Assembly (NCBI RefSeq): GCF_000169095.1
Contig: NZ_AAVU01000003.1
Location: forward strand, 186,001 to 250,000
DNA from: Lyngbya sp. PCC 8106
GTDB taxonomy: Bacteria > Cyanobacteriota > Cyanobacteriia > Cyanobacteriales > Microcoleaceae
DNA length: 64,000 bases
Reading direction: 5' to 3'
The translations under genes and the position numbers were made by a program. Below the pieces are notes generated by a model that was not told the DNA's origin, searched no databases, and was given only the letters and a program-made list of their open reading frames with translations. Positions 1-9,569 of the stretch are shown here, piece after piece; the stretch's first letter is position 1, and each line of letters opens with the position of its first letter.

Positions 1-1
1 A

Positions 2-439
2 CAGCGTTATCCCGACGCGACTCTCGCCCTAGTCGGTGCCAGACCTGTACCCGAAGTCTCAGAATTATCGAAAATACCTGGAATTGAAGTCACAGGACGA
101 GTCCCATCAATGGCAGAATATTTACATCAAGCAACTGTTTGTATAGTACCGATGCGAATTGGTTTCGGAATCAAAAATAAAACCTTAGAAGCCATGGCCG
201 CAGGCGTACCTGTTGTCGCTAGCAATAGCGGTTTAGAAGGACTCGCCGTTGATGGAGCGAATGTACCGTTACGAGCCTTACGAGCGAATACTGTAGAGGA
301 ATACATCGCCGCCATTAGCCGACTTTTTGAGGATGCTCAACTCAGACAAAAACTTTCCGATCAAGCGCGAACGTTAATCGAGAGCGAATACACTTGGGAA
401 CGAGCGGGTCAACGCTATGAACAAGTTTTATCTTTTTGA
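2..439 (+). CDS. Glycosyltransferase, GT4/GT1-like, C-terminal part (5' end outside window)
   Basis: The reading frame is open from the first bases of the window, so the gene starts upstream and only about 145 residues are visible. They form the nucleotide-sugar-binding half of a GT-B glycosyltransferase. An Ala-Leu-Val-Gly-Ala strand is followed by a VTGRVPSMAEYL turn, then the donor-site segment with GFGIKNKTLEAMAAGVPVVAS and GLEGL, and a closing YTWERAGQRYEQVL helix. The donor-site Glu (LEAMA) is present. The G-F-G-I-K-N-K variant with the VPSMAEY stretch resembles PEP-CTERM/exosortase-associated sugar transferases, which is an inference. It transfers a sugar to an unknown acceptor. The stop is directly followed by the TnpB element. 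Confidence 0.85.
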   Translation, partial: QRYPDATLALVGARPVPEVSELSKIPGIEVTGRVPSMAEYLHQATVCIVPMRIGFGIKNKTLEAMAAGVPVVASNSGLEGLAVDGANVPLRALRANTVEEYIAAISRLFEDAQLRQKLSDQARTLIESEYTWERAGQRYEQVLSF

Positions 440-512
440 GGGGGTTTGGGGGCAGCTCTGACCGAAACCGTACCTGTACTCAGGTCGGTGTTGGGATACA
501 TGGACTCCCCCA

Positions 513-548
513 GTTAAGTTTACGGGATTCAATGTCCCTAAACTTAAC
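513..548. repeat. Left-end hairpin of the TnpB element
   Basis: GTTAAGTTTA at 513-522 is the exact reverse complement of TAAACTTAAC at 539-548. Inside it GGGA (524-527) pairs with TCCC (535-538) across a 7-base loop, with C523 bulged. The result is a 14-bp stem placed 45 bases before the tnpB start. This matches the subterminal palindromes that TnpA recognises at IS200/IS605 ends. Confidence 0.7.
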
Positions 549-593
549 ATTTAGTGCTGTACTATTGTCCAGCAAATCTACTAGAATACTGGG

Positions 594-1853
594 ATGCTGA
601 CACTTACTCACCGTTACCGAATCTATCCAAACACCACCCACGAGCAACAACTCATTGAGTGGATGGAAATTTGTCGCGGTGCATTTAACTATGCGTTGCG
701 AGAGATTAAAGATTGGTGTGAAAGCCGTAAGTGCTTGGTCGATAGATGCTCTCTTGAAAGGGAATATATCCTCTCTGCTGAGATGAAGTTTCCTAGCGAA
801 ATTCAACAGCTTAATAACTTGCCAAAAGCGAAGAAAGAATTCCCCAGACTGGGTAAAGTTCCTTCTCAAGTTCTTCAGCAAACTATTAAGCAGTTGCATA
901 GAGGTTGGGAGTATTTCCAAAACAGAGGATTCGGTTTTCCACGCTTCAAGAAATATGGACAATTCAAGTCGTTGCTTTTTCCTCAATTCAAGGAGAATCC
1001 GGTAACGAACTTGCACATTAAGTTGCCCAAAATTGGAGCAATCCCAATCAACCTGCATCGTCCAATCCCAGCAGGGTTTGTGGTTAAGCAGGTGAGAATT
1101 TTAAGGAAAGCTGACCGATGGTATGCGTCTATCTCCTTGCAATGTGATGTCAGTGTTCCTGACCCAACGACCCACGGTCATCCTATCGGGGTGGATGTTG
1201 GACTAGAAAAGTTTTTGGCAACGAGTGACGGTGTTCTCGTTAAACCTCCTAAGTTTTTAAAGGGGCTGCAAAGCGAGTTGAAATTACTGCAACGCAGACT
1301 ATCAAGAAAACAGAAAAGGTCTAAAAATTACGAAAAACAACGTCTTAAAGTTGCTCGTCTTCACCACCAAATCGACAACACGAGAAAAGACTTTCACTAC
1401 AAACAAGCCCACGCCCTTTGTGACGCGGGTGATATGGTCTTCATGGAAGACTTGGATTACCGAATAATGGCTAAAGGTCTGTTCAAGAAACATACTCTTG
1501 ATGCTGCATTCGGACAGTTTAGAACTATCGTCAAATATGTTTGTTGGAAACGTGGAAAGTTTTTTGCCCAAGTTGATGCAAGGGGGACTTCTCAAGAGTG
1601 TCCTGAATGCGGTGGTGAAGTTAAAAAAAATCTAAGTGTAAGAATCCATAATTGTCCTCATTGTGGGTACAAAACAGACCGCGATGTAGCCGCAGGTCAA
1701 AATATTAGAAACCGAGGAATTAAACTCATTAGTACCGTTGGACAGATGGGAAAGGAAACTGCCTGTGCAGACGTTCTACCGGGGACTGTTAAAAATCAGT
1801 CTAGGCAAGTGTCGAAATCCCGCAAGGGAAAAACCAGGAAAACCAAGCTGTGA
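594..1853 (+). CDS. tnpB: RNA-guided TnpB endonuclease of an IS200/IS605-type element
   Basis: TnpB proteins are RuvC-type nucleases guided by an omega-RNA encoded at the element's 3' end. They cut DNA at the donor site and so favour retention of the element. The 419-residue frame is intact. The RuvC acidic residues are seen as Asp201 (IGVDVG), Glu285 (MEDLDY) and Asp364 (TDRDVAAGQN). A four-Cys zinc ribbon (CPEC...CPHC, about 336-356) lies between the last two, and the N-terminal wedge region begins HRYRIYPN. All catalytic residues are present, so the protein may be active. The ATG at 594 is chosen because it opens the conserved N-terminal strand. The C-terminus is basic (SRKGKTRKTKL). No tnpA lies beside it. 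Confidence 0.93.
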   Translation: MLTLTHRYRIYPNTTHEQQLIEWMEICRGAFNYALREIKDWCESRKCLVDRCSLEREYILSAEMKFPSEIQQLNNLPKAKKEFPRLGKVPSQVLQQTIKQLHRGWEYFQNRGFGFPRFKKYGQFKSLLFPQFKENPVTNLHIKLPKIGAIPINLHRPIPAGFVVKQVRILRKADRWYASISLQCDVSVPDPTTHGHPIGVDVGLEKFLATSDGVLVKPPKFLKGLQSELKLLQRRLSRKQKRSKNYEKQRLKVARLHHQIDNTRKDFHYKQAHALCDAGDMVFMEDLDYRIMAKGLFKKHTLDAAFGQFRTIVKYVCWKRGKFFAQVDARGTSQECPECGGEVKKNLSVRIHNCPHCGYKTDRDVAAGQNIRNRGIKLISTVGQMGKETACADVLPGTVKNQSRQVSKSRKGKTRKTKL

Positions 1854-1864
1854 GGTTTGGAAGC

Positions 1865-1892
1865 CTACACTGTAATCTTCGATTCAGTGTGG
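1865..1892 (+). ncRNA. Right-end hairpin and probable 3' end of the omega-RNA
   Basis: CTACACTG (1865-1872) pairs with CAGTGTGG (1885-1892, one G-T pair), and AATC (1874-1877) pairs with GATT (1881-1884) over a TTC loop, with T1873 bulged. The hairpin begins 11 bases after the tnpB stop and is followed by GGGAGGATGTCAC. In this family the 3' end of tnpB plus the right end is transcribed as the guide RNA, and the bases just beyond the element act as the guide. The exact scaffold/guide boundary cannot be fixed from the sequence alone. Confidence 0.6.
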
Positions 1893-2000
1893 GAGGATGT
1901 CACTGCAATAAATTGTTCCTTAACTATACAGTACAGTAATCAGAGGGTTCAATACCAAAAAATTTTACATCTAAAACCCTGGATAATAGGCGGAGATCTG

Positions 2001-3644
2001 ATGATGGACAACAAGTTTCACCGAAGAAACCGAAAACCGAAAACCCCCCCTCAAATGGTAAGAATCCTGCAAAAATTGGGATGGCTAAATCCAAAGCCCA
2101 GAAATCGTAAAACCTCTGCGAAACCGACGAAGCCGCCTTTTCAGCCTCAACGTCGTCGGCAAAGATTGCCCCCCTCTACAAACACAATTCTCTCGGGAGT
2201 GTGGCAAAAGTGGATGGCTGATGGTGTGGCTTTTGTGCTGTTATTGGGAGGCTCAACGCTACTTGCTGGCGGTGCGTGGTTCAGCTACAAGTTGATTTTA
2301 GATCCCGATGTGGGGATTTGGCTCAATCAATTTTTACCCGCTTGGACTCAAATTCCCCTCCAGCGCCATGAGGCGATCAAAACCCTCAATGAAGTGCGTG
2401 TCAGTCTCGAAGAACAAGGACTCACCATTGGAGAAAGCTTATCTTTATCCCGCTCTGATTCTAAAACCGCTTCATCTTCTTTGTTTGAAAATAATCGCTA
2501 TTTAAGTCTGATCAAACCGTTTCTTTTACCTGCTGATAAATTAGTTCAATATTCACCTGATTTGTTGGTTCCGGTGGTGAAAAAACGCGAATCTTCTCAA
2601 GCTTATCCTTGTTCTTCTGTCTGTCAAGAAATTATCGAACTGCGAGTGTACAAAGCGGTTCAAATGCCCTACCAACGTCCAGGAAGTGAGCAGTATTATC
2701 GCCTCGTTCATCAACTCGATGCTAACGGGCCAGCCGAATCTTTTGTGTTGACTTCGCTGATTAGCAATCGGACAAACCAACAAGGATCAAATAAACCGGT
2801 TCCGCTCACCCGCCTTCGTCAATTTAGTGGCAACGTTCCAAGCTTTGGGATGTGGTTTAGTTTGAATGGTGAACGAATTATTGGATCGAAGAAAGTCCCC
2901 TATGGTAAAGTGATTCATTACAATCCAGCTTATTATTATCTTAGTACAATGTTGGAGTGGAAAAGTTCGGCTGGACAGCAACCTATTTGGGAACAAGTCA
3001 CTGGAAATAGTGAACCGGAGTTACTGATTGAGGATACGATCGGACTCGAACCTCAATTTAATATTTATCAAGTTAAATCTCGTCAGTTTGTTCCTAATCC
3101 GATTCAACTTGCAGATATTTCTTTAGATGAACAAGTCATTGATAATTATGCCTATCGTAAGGCGTTAAGACTGGCTCGCAGTGGCTTATGGTCGGCGGCT
3201 TTAGAGTTAATGGAACCCTTGAAAAAAGAGGCTGATAAAAACGGTTCTGATGCCAATAAATGGCCGTCTTTGGCTCAAGCTCAATTAGATTTAATTCAGT
3301 TTCATGCTAATATTACAGATGCTCAAGCGGGTGCAGCCTGGGCGAGTCCGACTCAAAAAGTTCTCGCGAGTTTAATTGATGGTCGGTGGACAGAAGCGTT
3401 GGATGTGGTTCAAAATGAACGGGTGAATTCTGATGAGATTAATACACTCTTACAAGCTGATGATGGACGTTTGAAAGTTCGGATTCAAGCGGCTTTGGCT
3501 GAGAGTCCAGAAGAAAAGGATTTACAAGCCTGGGGAGCTTTAATTGTGGCGGCTCAGGAGGGACGAAATCAAGCAATCACTTGGTTAGATGAACAGTCTA
3601 CCAGCAGTGATAATAGGATTCGTATTCAAGAGTTGTTAGATTAG
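2001..3644 (+). CDS. Conserved cyanobacterial-type protein of unknown function, one membrane segment
   Basis: This 547-residue protein is not a family I can name. The first 70 residues are very basic and proline-rich (KPRNRKTSAKPTKPPFQP). A single hydrophobic segment follows (VAFVLLLGGSTLLAGGAWFSYKLIL, split here by its glycines), so most of the protein is probably outside the cytoplasm. The last 150 residues look helical and TPR-like (AYRKALRLARSGLWSAALELM). I start it at ATG 2001, preceded by AGGCGGAG. An upstream TTG at 1857 is in frame, but it would make the protein translate through the TnpB element's right-end hairpin. Function is unknown; a cell-envelope role is only suggested by topology. 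Confidence 0.75.
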   Translation: MMDNKFHRRNRKPKTPPQMVRILQKLGWLNPKPRNRKTSAKPTKPPFQPQRRRQRLPPSTNTILSGVWQKWMADGVAFVLLLGGSTLLAGGAWFSYKLILDPDVGIWLNQFLPAWTQIPLQRHEAIKTLNEVRVSLEEQGLTIGESLSLSRSDSKTASSSLFENNRYLSLIKPFLLPADKLVQYSPDLLVPVVKKRESSQAYPCSSVCQEIIELRVYKAVQMPYQRPGSEQYYRLVHQLDANGPAESFVLTSLISNRTNQQGSNKPVPLTRLRQFSGNVPSFGMWFSLNGERIIGSKKVPYGKVIHYNPAYYYLSTMLEWKSSAGQQPIWEQVTGNSEPELLIEDTIGLEPQFNIYQVKSRQFVPNPIQLADISLDEQVIDNYAYRKALRLARSGLWSAALELMEPLKKEADKNGSDANKWPSLAQAQLDLIQFHANITDAQAGAAWASPTQKVLASLIDGRWTEALDVVQNERVNSDEINTLLQADDGRLKVRIQAALAESPEEKDLQAWGALIVAAQEGRNQAITWLDEQSTSSDNRIRIQELLD

Positions 3645-3779
3645 CGGTAATCTCAGAGTTCAGGAGTAAGCACGTTTGCGCTGGCGGCACTTATAGAAGC
3701 TTAGAAAACGGGTGACTGTAAAGACTCCTGATATGATTTTGATTAACGATTTATTGACAATTTGTTGATGATTGAATGA

Positions 3780-4604
3780 ATGGATAAAGAAGCGGAAGTA
3801 GAAGGGCTGAAATTGACTCGCAAGCGAATTGCGTTTTATTTTGATGATTTAGAAACTACACTGGGTCGAGTTGTTAGTTTCAGTATCACGGGTTTAATTC
3901 TACTCTCCTCGGTGATTTTTGTGGTTCAAACTTATCCAATTTCATCTCAATTTCGGGATATTTTAGAAGAAATAGATCGGGCGATTGTTGTTATTTTTGC
4001 CTGTGAATATGTGATTCGATTCTGGGTTGCAGAACACAAGATAAAATTCTTTTTTAATCCCTTTTCTGTGATCGATCTTGTTGCAATTTTACCTTATTTC
4101 TTAGGGATTTTTAATGTTAGTTTTTTGCGAATTTTGCGTTGGTTTAGGATTCTGCGGTTAATTCGATTTATTGATGTTAAAATTTATATTTTCCGTCTAC
4201 AAACAGAAGATGGGATTATTTTTGCTCGGATTCTCTTTACTTTACTCACGATTATTTTTATATTTTCAGGTCTGATTTATCAAGTCGAAAGTCCGGTGAA
4301 TCCCGAAATATTTGGAACCTTTTTAGATGCGGTTTATTTTTCCGTCGTCACGATGACAACAGTGGGATATGGCGATGTCGTTCCTTTCTCTGAATCCGGT
4401 CGATTTTTAACAATTTTGATGATTTTAACTGGAATTGCTTTAATACCGTGGCAAATTGGAGATTTAATCAAACAATTAGTCAAAACTGCAAACAAAGTCG
4501 AAACCATTTGTCCGGGTTGTGGGTGGAGTAGTCATGATCCCGATGCCTTGTATTGTAAGCGCTGTAGTACCCTTCTCAACACTCATCGTTCTTCTCACTC
4601 GTAA
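3780..4604 (+). CDS. Voltage-gated-type potassium channel with C-terminal zinc ribbon
   Basis: The 274-residue protein has the six-helix layout of voltage-gated cation channels. S1 begins near residue 32, the charged S4 is seen as LRILRWFRILRLIRF (about 120-135), and the pore loop carries the K+ filter TVGYGD (about 194-199) before the last helix. After S6 comes a short link and a CPGC...CKRC zinc ribbon (about 244-263), so the cytoplasmic tail probably binds a metal. The family conducts K+ across the plasma membrane in response to voltage. The zinc ribbon may tune gating or assembly, which is inference. No operon partner is close: the gaps are 135 bases upstream and 186 downstream. Confidence 0.92.
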   Translation: MDKEAEVEGLKLTRKRIAFYFDDLETTLGRVVSFSITGLILLSSVIFVVQTYPISSQFRDILEEIDRAIVVIFACEYVIRFWVAEHKIKFFFNPFSVIDLVAILPYFLGIFNVSFLRILRWFRILRLIRFIDVKIYIFRLQTEDGIIFARILFTLLTIIFIFSGLIYQVESPVNPEIFGTFLDAVYFSVVTMTTVGYGDVVPFSESGRFLTILMILTGIALIPWQIGDLIKQLVKTANKVETICPGCGWSSHDPDALYCKRCSTLLNTHRSSHS

Positions 4605-4790
4605 ACTTTTATTTATATCAGTGAGGCTTTCTTCACAAGTTGCTTCGTTGACATCTCCCTCACCCCCCTGAACAAATTCAACCTAAAGAATGATATTAGT
4701 CAATAATCCGCTAAAAACAAGTCAGTGAACAGACAAAAAGACAATTCCTTGACATCATAAAAAGTAAGTTACCTCAATCTAGATTAAACA

Positions 4791-7700
4791 ATGATTGCTC
4801 ATGCTTCCACCCTAGAAACATCAAACTCCCGAAAATTATTACAATTGCTGCGATCGCTTTCGATGTATAGTAGCCTGATTGTTTTAATAACGGGGTGTGT
4901 TGTCCTCATCGGCTGGGCTTTAGACATCGACATCCTGACAAGTATCCTACCGGAACGGGTAACAATGAAGCCCAATACAGCCCTGGGATTTATTGTTAGT
5001 GGTACAGTTTTGGGATTATGGCATCGTCAACAGCGTTTGAGCAATCCAAAATTGCAGCGAACATTAACATTTTTTATTAATATTGGTTCTGTTTTAATAA
5101 TCGTCCTGAGTTTATTCACGCTGATCGAGTATAGCTTTGACCTGAATTTTCATATAGATGAACTTTTATTTCCCACCCCACCGGATGCAGTTGATGCCGT
5201 CGTCAAAGGGCGTATGGCTCCCAATACTGCGGTTAACTTTATGTTATCAGGATCAGCTTTAATCCTACTGGCTGGTCGTCGTTGGTATCCCGCCCAACTG
5301 TTGAGTCTATTTATGTTTTTGATCGCCCTGCTGGGCTTCACAGGACACCTCTACGCGATCAATCCATTTTATAGTGTTGGTTCACTCACAGGCATGGCAA
5401 TCCATACCGCGATTTGCTTCATGCTAATATCTTTGGGGATTTTGTTCGCCTGTGCTGACCAAGCCTGGATGCAGGAAGTGACGAGCAGCGATGCTGGGGG
5501 TATCATGGCTCGACGTTTAATTCCCCTACTGGCGATATTGCCGTTAATTATCGGCTTATTTGTCCTTGTCCTCTACAAAAAATTTCAACTCACTCCCGAA
5601 TCCATTTTTGCCTTGCGGAGTGTATTGGGTATTGTCATCTTTGTTGCAATTGTCTGGCGCAATGCCAAAACCCTCAACCGCATTGATAGTCATCGCCAAC
5701 AGATTCAAAACCGTCTGATTAATAGTGAACGTCGCTTTCGGGCAATTTTTGATCAAACTTATCAATTTATTGGCTTATTGCAACCCGACGGTATCTTAAT
5801 TGATGCGAATCAAACCGCCCTAGAATTTGGGGGCTTAACCCCGACTGATGTGATTGGTAAACCCCTCTGGGAAACCCACTGGTGGCATCCGTCAACCCCA
5901 GCCCAAGAGCAGTTAAAACAAGCCGTTGCTACCGCAGCTTCCGGGGAATTTGTTCGCTATGAGGTGGAAGTAAAGGGGGCTGGAGACACAGTTGCAATGA
6001 TCGATTTTTCGATTAAACCAATCCGAGATCAACAGGGAAACGTTTCACTTTTGATTCCAGAAGGGCGAGATATTACTCCCCTCAAACAAAAAGAAAAGGA
6101 ACTACAACAACTCAACCAAAAACTTCAAGAAGTTAATACTCTGTTGCGACGTCGAGAAGAAGAATTTAGAGCATTAGCGGAAAACATACCCGATACCATC
6201 ACTCGCCATGATCGCGCCTATCGCTATCTTTATACAAATCCAGCCTGTACGCAACAATCGGGCATTCCCTCAACTGTTTATCGAGGCAAAACTCCCCGAG
6301 AGTTAGCATATCGCGAGGATATTTCTCAGATGTGGGAAACTTCTCTAGAAACAGTTTTTCAAACGGGTCAGATAAAAATTGATGAATTTGAAGTCATTAA
6401 TAAAAATGAAGTTAAAACATATCAGGCTTTAGTTGTACCCGAATTTGCACCTGATAGTTCTGTGCAATCTGTCTTAACGATTTCTCGGGATATTACCCAA
6501 CTGCGACAAACTGAACACCAACTGCGACAACTCAATCAAAACCTGGAAAATCAGGTACAAAACCGCACCGCAGAACTCGCTGCAACGAATGCTCTATTAC
6601 GAGAAGAAGTTCATCACCGCCAAGCTGTTCAACGGGAATTGTTTCAGCAAAAACAGCTTTTAGAAAGTTTCTTTGAAGGTTCGACGGTGGGGATGGTTAT
6701 ACTTGACCAGCAACTGCGGTTTATACAACTCAATCAAGCGCTCGCTGAGATGAATGGAGTTTCAGTCGAAGCCACTTTAGGGTATACTATTAACGATATT
6801 TTCCCCAATCTTGCTCCCCAACTCAATCCTATTTATCAACACGTTTTAGAAACCAGTGAACCCATTTTTAATGTTGAATTCTCAGGAGAAACCCCTAAGC
6901 ATCCGGGTGTAACTCGCTATTGGCAAGGGTCTTATTTTCCACTTTTGAGACAAGATAATCAAATTATGGCAATCGGCGCCGTGATTGTCGAAATTAGCGA
7001 ACAGCAAGCTGCACTTCGTGAACGCAAACAAGCCGAAATAGCTTTACAAGCGAGTGAAGAACGATTCCGAAAAGCTGTAATTGAAGCCCCTTTTCCAATT
7101 ATCATTCATGCGGAAGATGGCAAAATTCTTCAAATCAGTAATACTATTACAGAAATCACTGGTTATACAGCCAAAGAAATTCCCACAATTGAGGATTGGA
7201 CAGAGCGAGTTTATGGCGAACGTCAGAATGTAGTTTTAGAGGCAATTAATCAACTTTATAGGATCAATCATCGAGTTGATGAGGGAGAATTTGAAGTTCA
7301 AACAAAAGACGAAACGACTCGCATCTGGAACTTTAGCTCCGCTCCTTTGGGTCAGATTTGGGATCACAGACGATTGGTTATATCAATGGCGACAGATATC
7401 ACAGAACGTAAACAGGCTGAAGTGTCTCTGGCTAATCGCCTCAGACAACAAGCGCTCATCACTCAACTGGGTCAGGTGGCGTTGTCAGGATGCTCGTTAA
7501 CGACACTTTTTGATCAGACGACTCAATGGGTGGCAGAGAGTTTGGGGGTTGAATATTGTAAGGTGTTAGAGTTGCTTCCGGGGGGTGAACGCTTACTGTT
7601 ACGCTCAGGAGTCGGATGGCGTGAGGGTTTGGTGGGTAAAGCGATAGTGGGAACGGATCACGATTCTCAGGCGGGTTTTACATTGCGAGTCCATGAACCT

Positions 7701-8729
7701 GTGATCGTAGAAGATCTGACGACAGAATCCCGCTTTAGTGGCCCATCTCTGTTACAGGAACATCGAGTGATTAGTGGGATGAGTACCATTATTGAGGGGA
7801 GAGATTCTGATCAACCTTTCGGGATTTTAGGGATTCATTCGACTCAGAAACACAACTTTAACCCAGATGATGTTAACTTTCTCCAAGCGATCGCCAATTT
7901 GTTAGCCGAAGCGATTACCCGCAAGCAAACCGAAGAAGAAATCTACGAACTCAACAAAACGCTCGAACAACGAGTGCAAGAACGAACCCAACAGTTGCAA
8001 GATGTTAACCAAGAGATGGAAGCTTTTTCCTACTCTGTCGCCCATGATCTACGCGCTCCTTTGCGGGCGATTCAGGGCTTTTCTCAGGTTCTGATCGAAG
8101 ACTACGGCCATACACTCGATCAGTTGGGACAAGAATATATTAACCGCATGGGGGCTTCTGCCGAACGCCTTGATCAACTGATTCAGGATTTATTGGCTTA
8201 TAGTCGTTTGGGACGAACCGAAATTAAGTTACAGAACATTAGTTTGGCGGTTGTTGTCGAAGCCGTTCTCAATGACCTTAAACCCGATATAGAAATAAAG
8301 CAAGCCCAGATTTTTATAGATCCTTCTCTACCGATTGTCAAAGCACAACGTAATGTTTTAAAGCAAGTGCTTGCCAATCTCCTGTCTAATGCGATTAAAT
8401 TTGTTCAACCGGGTGTTTTACCGATTGTCTCGATCAAAGCTGAAAAACAACAGGTTAGTCCTGTTGAGATTAACACTCACCACTCAGGGACTCGATGGGT
8501 ACGACTGTGGATCGAGGATAACGGAATTGGGATCTCACCTCAACATCAAAAGAGAATTTTCGAGGCGTTTGAACGATTACACGGGATTGAATCCTATCCG
8601 GGGACGGGAATTGGATTGGCGATTGTCAAGCGGGGGGTTGAACGCATGGGTGGACGGTTTGGTGTACAGTCAAATCAGAATCAAGGAAGTCGGTTTTGGA
8701 TTGAACTGATTCGCGCCGAGTCTGTATAA
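4791..8729 (+). CDS. Large membrane-bound multi-PAS/GAF sensor histidine kinase
   Basis: The 1312-residue protein starts with about 280 residues holding seven or eight membrane segments, including a VTMKPNTALGFIVSG repeat echoed by GRMAPNTAVNFMLSG. Then come four PAS domains (about 310-430, 455-580, 620-740, 755-870), a GAF domain (about 880-1040, CKVLELLPGGERLLLRSGVGW), a coiled coil ending RVQERTQQLQ, a phytochrome-type HisKA domain with phospho-acceptor His1085 (SVAHDLRAPLR), and a HATPase with N-box NLLSNAIKF and G-box GTGIGLAIV. It has no receiver domain, so it should phosphorylate a separate regulator. The Rcp1-like protein at 9823 is the nearest candidate. The signal is unknown. Confidence 0.95.
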   Translation: MIAHASTLETSNSRKLLQLLRSLSMYSSLIVLITGCVVLIGWALDIDILTSILPERVTMKPNTALGFIVSGTVLGLWHRQQRLSNPKLQRTLTFFINIGSVLIIVLSLFTLIEYSFDLNFHIDELLFPTPPDAVDAVVKGRMAPNTAVNFMLSGSALILLAGRRWYPAQLLSLFMFLIALLGFTGHLYAINPFYSVGSLTGMAIHTAICFMLISLGILFACADQAWMQEVTSSDAGGIMARRLIPLLAILPLIIGLFVLVLYKKFQLTPESIFALRSVLGIVIFVAIVWRNAKTLNRIDSHRQQIQNRLINSERRFRAIFDQTYQFIGLLQPDGILIDANQTALEFGGLTPTDVIGKPLWETHWWHPSTPAQEQLKQAVATAASGEFVRYEVEVKGAGDTVAMIDFSIKPIRDQQGNVSLLIPEGRDITPLKQKEKELQQLNQKLQEVNTLLRRREEEFRALAENIPDTITRHDRAYRYLYTNPACTQQSGIPSTVYRGKTPRELAYREDISQMWETSLETVFQTGQIKIDEFEVINKNEVKTYQALVVPEFAPDSSVQSVLTISRDITQLRQTEHQLRQLNQNLENQVQNRTAELAATNALLREEVHHRQAVQRELFQQKQLLESFFEGSTVGMVILDQQLRFIQLNQALAEMNGVSVEATLGYTINDIFPNLAPQLNPIYQHVLETSEPIFNVEFSGETPKHPGVTRYWQGSYFPLLRQDNQIMAIGAVIVEISEQQAALRERKQAEIALQASEERFRKAVIEAPFPIIIHAEDGKILQISNTITEITGYTAKEIPTIEDWTERVYGERQNVVLEAINQLYRINHRVDEGEFEVQTKDETTRIWNFSSAPLGQIWDHRRLVISMATDITERKQAEVSLANRLRQQALITQLGQVALSGCSLTTLFDQTTQWVAESLGVEYCKVLELLPGGERLLLRSGVGWREGLVGKAIVGTDHDSQAGFTLRVHEPVIVEDLTTESRFSGPSLLQEHRVISGMSTIIEGRDSDQPFGILGIHSTQKHNFNPDDVNFLQAIANLLAEAITRKQTEEEIYELNKTLEQRVQERTQQLQDVNQEMEAFSYSVAHDLRAPLRAIQGFSQVLIEDYGHTLDQLGQEYINRMGASAERLDQLIQDLLAYSRLGRTEIKLQNISLAVVVEAVLNDLKPDIEIKQAQIFIDPSLPIVKAQRNVLKQVLANLLSNAIKFVQPGVLPIVSIKAEKQQVSPVEINTHHSGTRWVRLWIEDNGIGISPQHQKRIFEAFERLHGIESYPGTGIGLAIVKRGVERMGGRFGVQSNQNQGSRFWIELIRAESV

Positions 8730-8843
8730 TATTCCTATACGAGAGGTAAAATACTATCGATCTGTGATTAAATCCAGAAGAACTTCCACTTCAAATGATC
8801 AATAACAATAGTATTTGATTCAAAATCTCAAACTAGGGTGATC

Positions 8844-9569
8844 ATGGATATCTCGACCAGTCGTTCTCCTCTGGGGAACCGTCTTCTCGCTGCATTATCA
8901 GAAGCAGATTTTCAACGAATTGCTCCCGATTTAATCGAAGTTTCCCTCTCTTTAGGACAAATTCTCCATGAACCCCAAGAAAAAATAGAAACGGTTTATT
9001 TTCCAACCGAAGCGATGATTTCTCTGGTTTCTATTATGGAAGATGGTTCTACCGTTGAGGTGGGAATTGTGGGAAATGATGGGATGCTGGGTTATCCTGT
9101 TTATTTGGGTGGAGTTCAAAGTCATACTCGCGCTATTGTCCAGAGTCCAGGAAAAGCCCTCCAAATGAATGCGATTCTCCTGAAAAATGAATTTGATCAG
9201 GGTGGTTTTTTCCAGCGATTATTGTTAGTTTATACTCAGGTGTTTCTCGCTCAGGTCACTCAAACTGCCGCTTGTAACCGTTTTCATCCGACTGAAGAAC
9301 GACTCGCTCGCTGGCTGTTGCAGTCTCAAGATTTTACGGGTTCTGAGCAGTTGCAGCTTACTCAAGATTTTCTGTCTAGTATGCTAGGTGTTCGTCGGGC
9401 TAGCGTGACGGTGGCAGCCGGAACTTTACAGCAAGCGGGGATAATCCAGTATAATCGTGGCAAAATCACGATTTTGGATCGAATGGCTTTAGAAGGGGCG
9501 ACTTGTGAATGTTATGAAATTGTCCGACGAGAATACAATCGTCTATTCAATTTTGTAGAAAGTCTTTAG
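8844..9569 (+). CDS. Crp/Fnr-family transcriptional regulator
   Basis: The protein has 241 residues. The first 140 form a cyclic-nucleotide-binding-type beta barrel (YFPTEAMISLVSIMEDGSTVEVGIVGNDGMLG) without the classical cAMP phosphate-binding signature, so the ligand is unclear. The C-terminus is a Crp-type winged helix (about 165-225) with recognition helix SSMLGVRRASVTVAAGTL. This N-terminal variant is common in cyanobacteria and many other bacteria, and it usually acts as a local or stress regulator. I choose ATG 8844 over an in-frame GTG at 8838 because AGG sits six bases before the ATG. It lies between the kinase and the response regulator, but a 253-base gap follows, so co-transcription is uncertain. 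Confidence 0.9.
   Translation: MDISTSRSPLGNRLLAALSEADFQRIAPDLIEVSLSLGQILHEPQEKIETVYFPTEAMISLVSIMEDGSTVEVGIVGNDGMLGYPVYLGGVQSHTRAIVQSPGKALQMNAILLKNEFDQGGFFQRLLLVYTQVFLAQVTQTAACNRFHPTEERLARWLLQSQDFTGSEQLQLTQDFLSSMLGVRRASVTVAAGTLQQAGIIQYNRGKITILDRMALEGATCECYEIVRREYNRLFNFVESL

Larger units (their letters stand above)
513..1905 (+). mobile_element. IS1341-type (IS200/IS605 family) element with tnpB only
   Basis: The element is built of a left-end hairpin (513-548), a tnpB gene (594-1853) and a right-end hairpin (1865-1892) followed by GGGAGGATGTCAC. There is no tnpA transposase (Y1 HUH) beside it, so it should depend on TnpA supplied elsewhere. The outer limits are estimates: I could not identify a target motif or an empty site, and IS605-type elements make no target duplication. 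It sits between a glycosyltransferase gene and an unknown membrane-protein gene without visibly breaking either. Confidence 0.7.

Noticed and set aside
480..1058. 192-codon minus-strand frame inside tnpB
   Set aside because: It lies opposite a well-supported TnpB gene, has no recognisable domain, and starts and stops without regulatory signals. It is a shadow frame.
1857..2000. TTG start adding 48 residues to the 2001 gene
   Set aside because: The added part runs through the right-end hairpin of the TnpB element and is not protein-like. ATG 2001 has a ribosome site.
8371..8709. Alternative frame in the 3' part of the large kinase
   Set aside because: It overlaps the conserved HATPase domain in another frame and has no family features.
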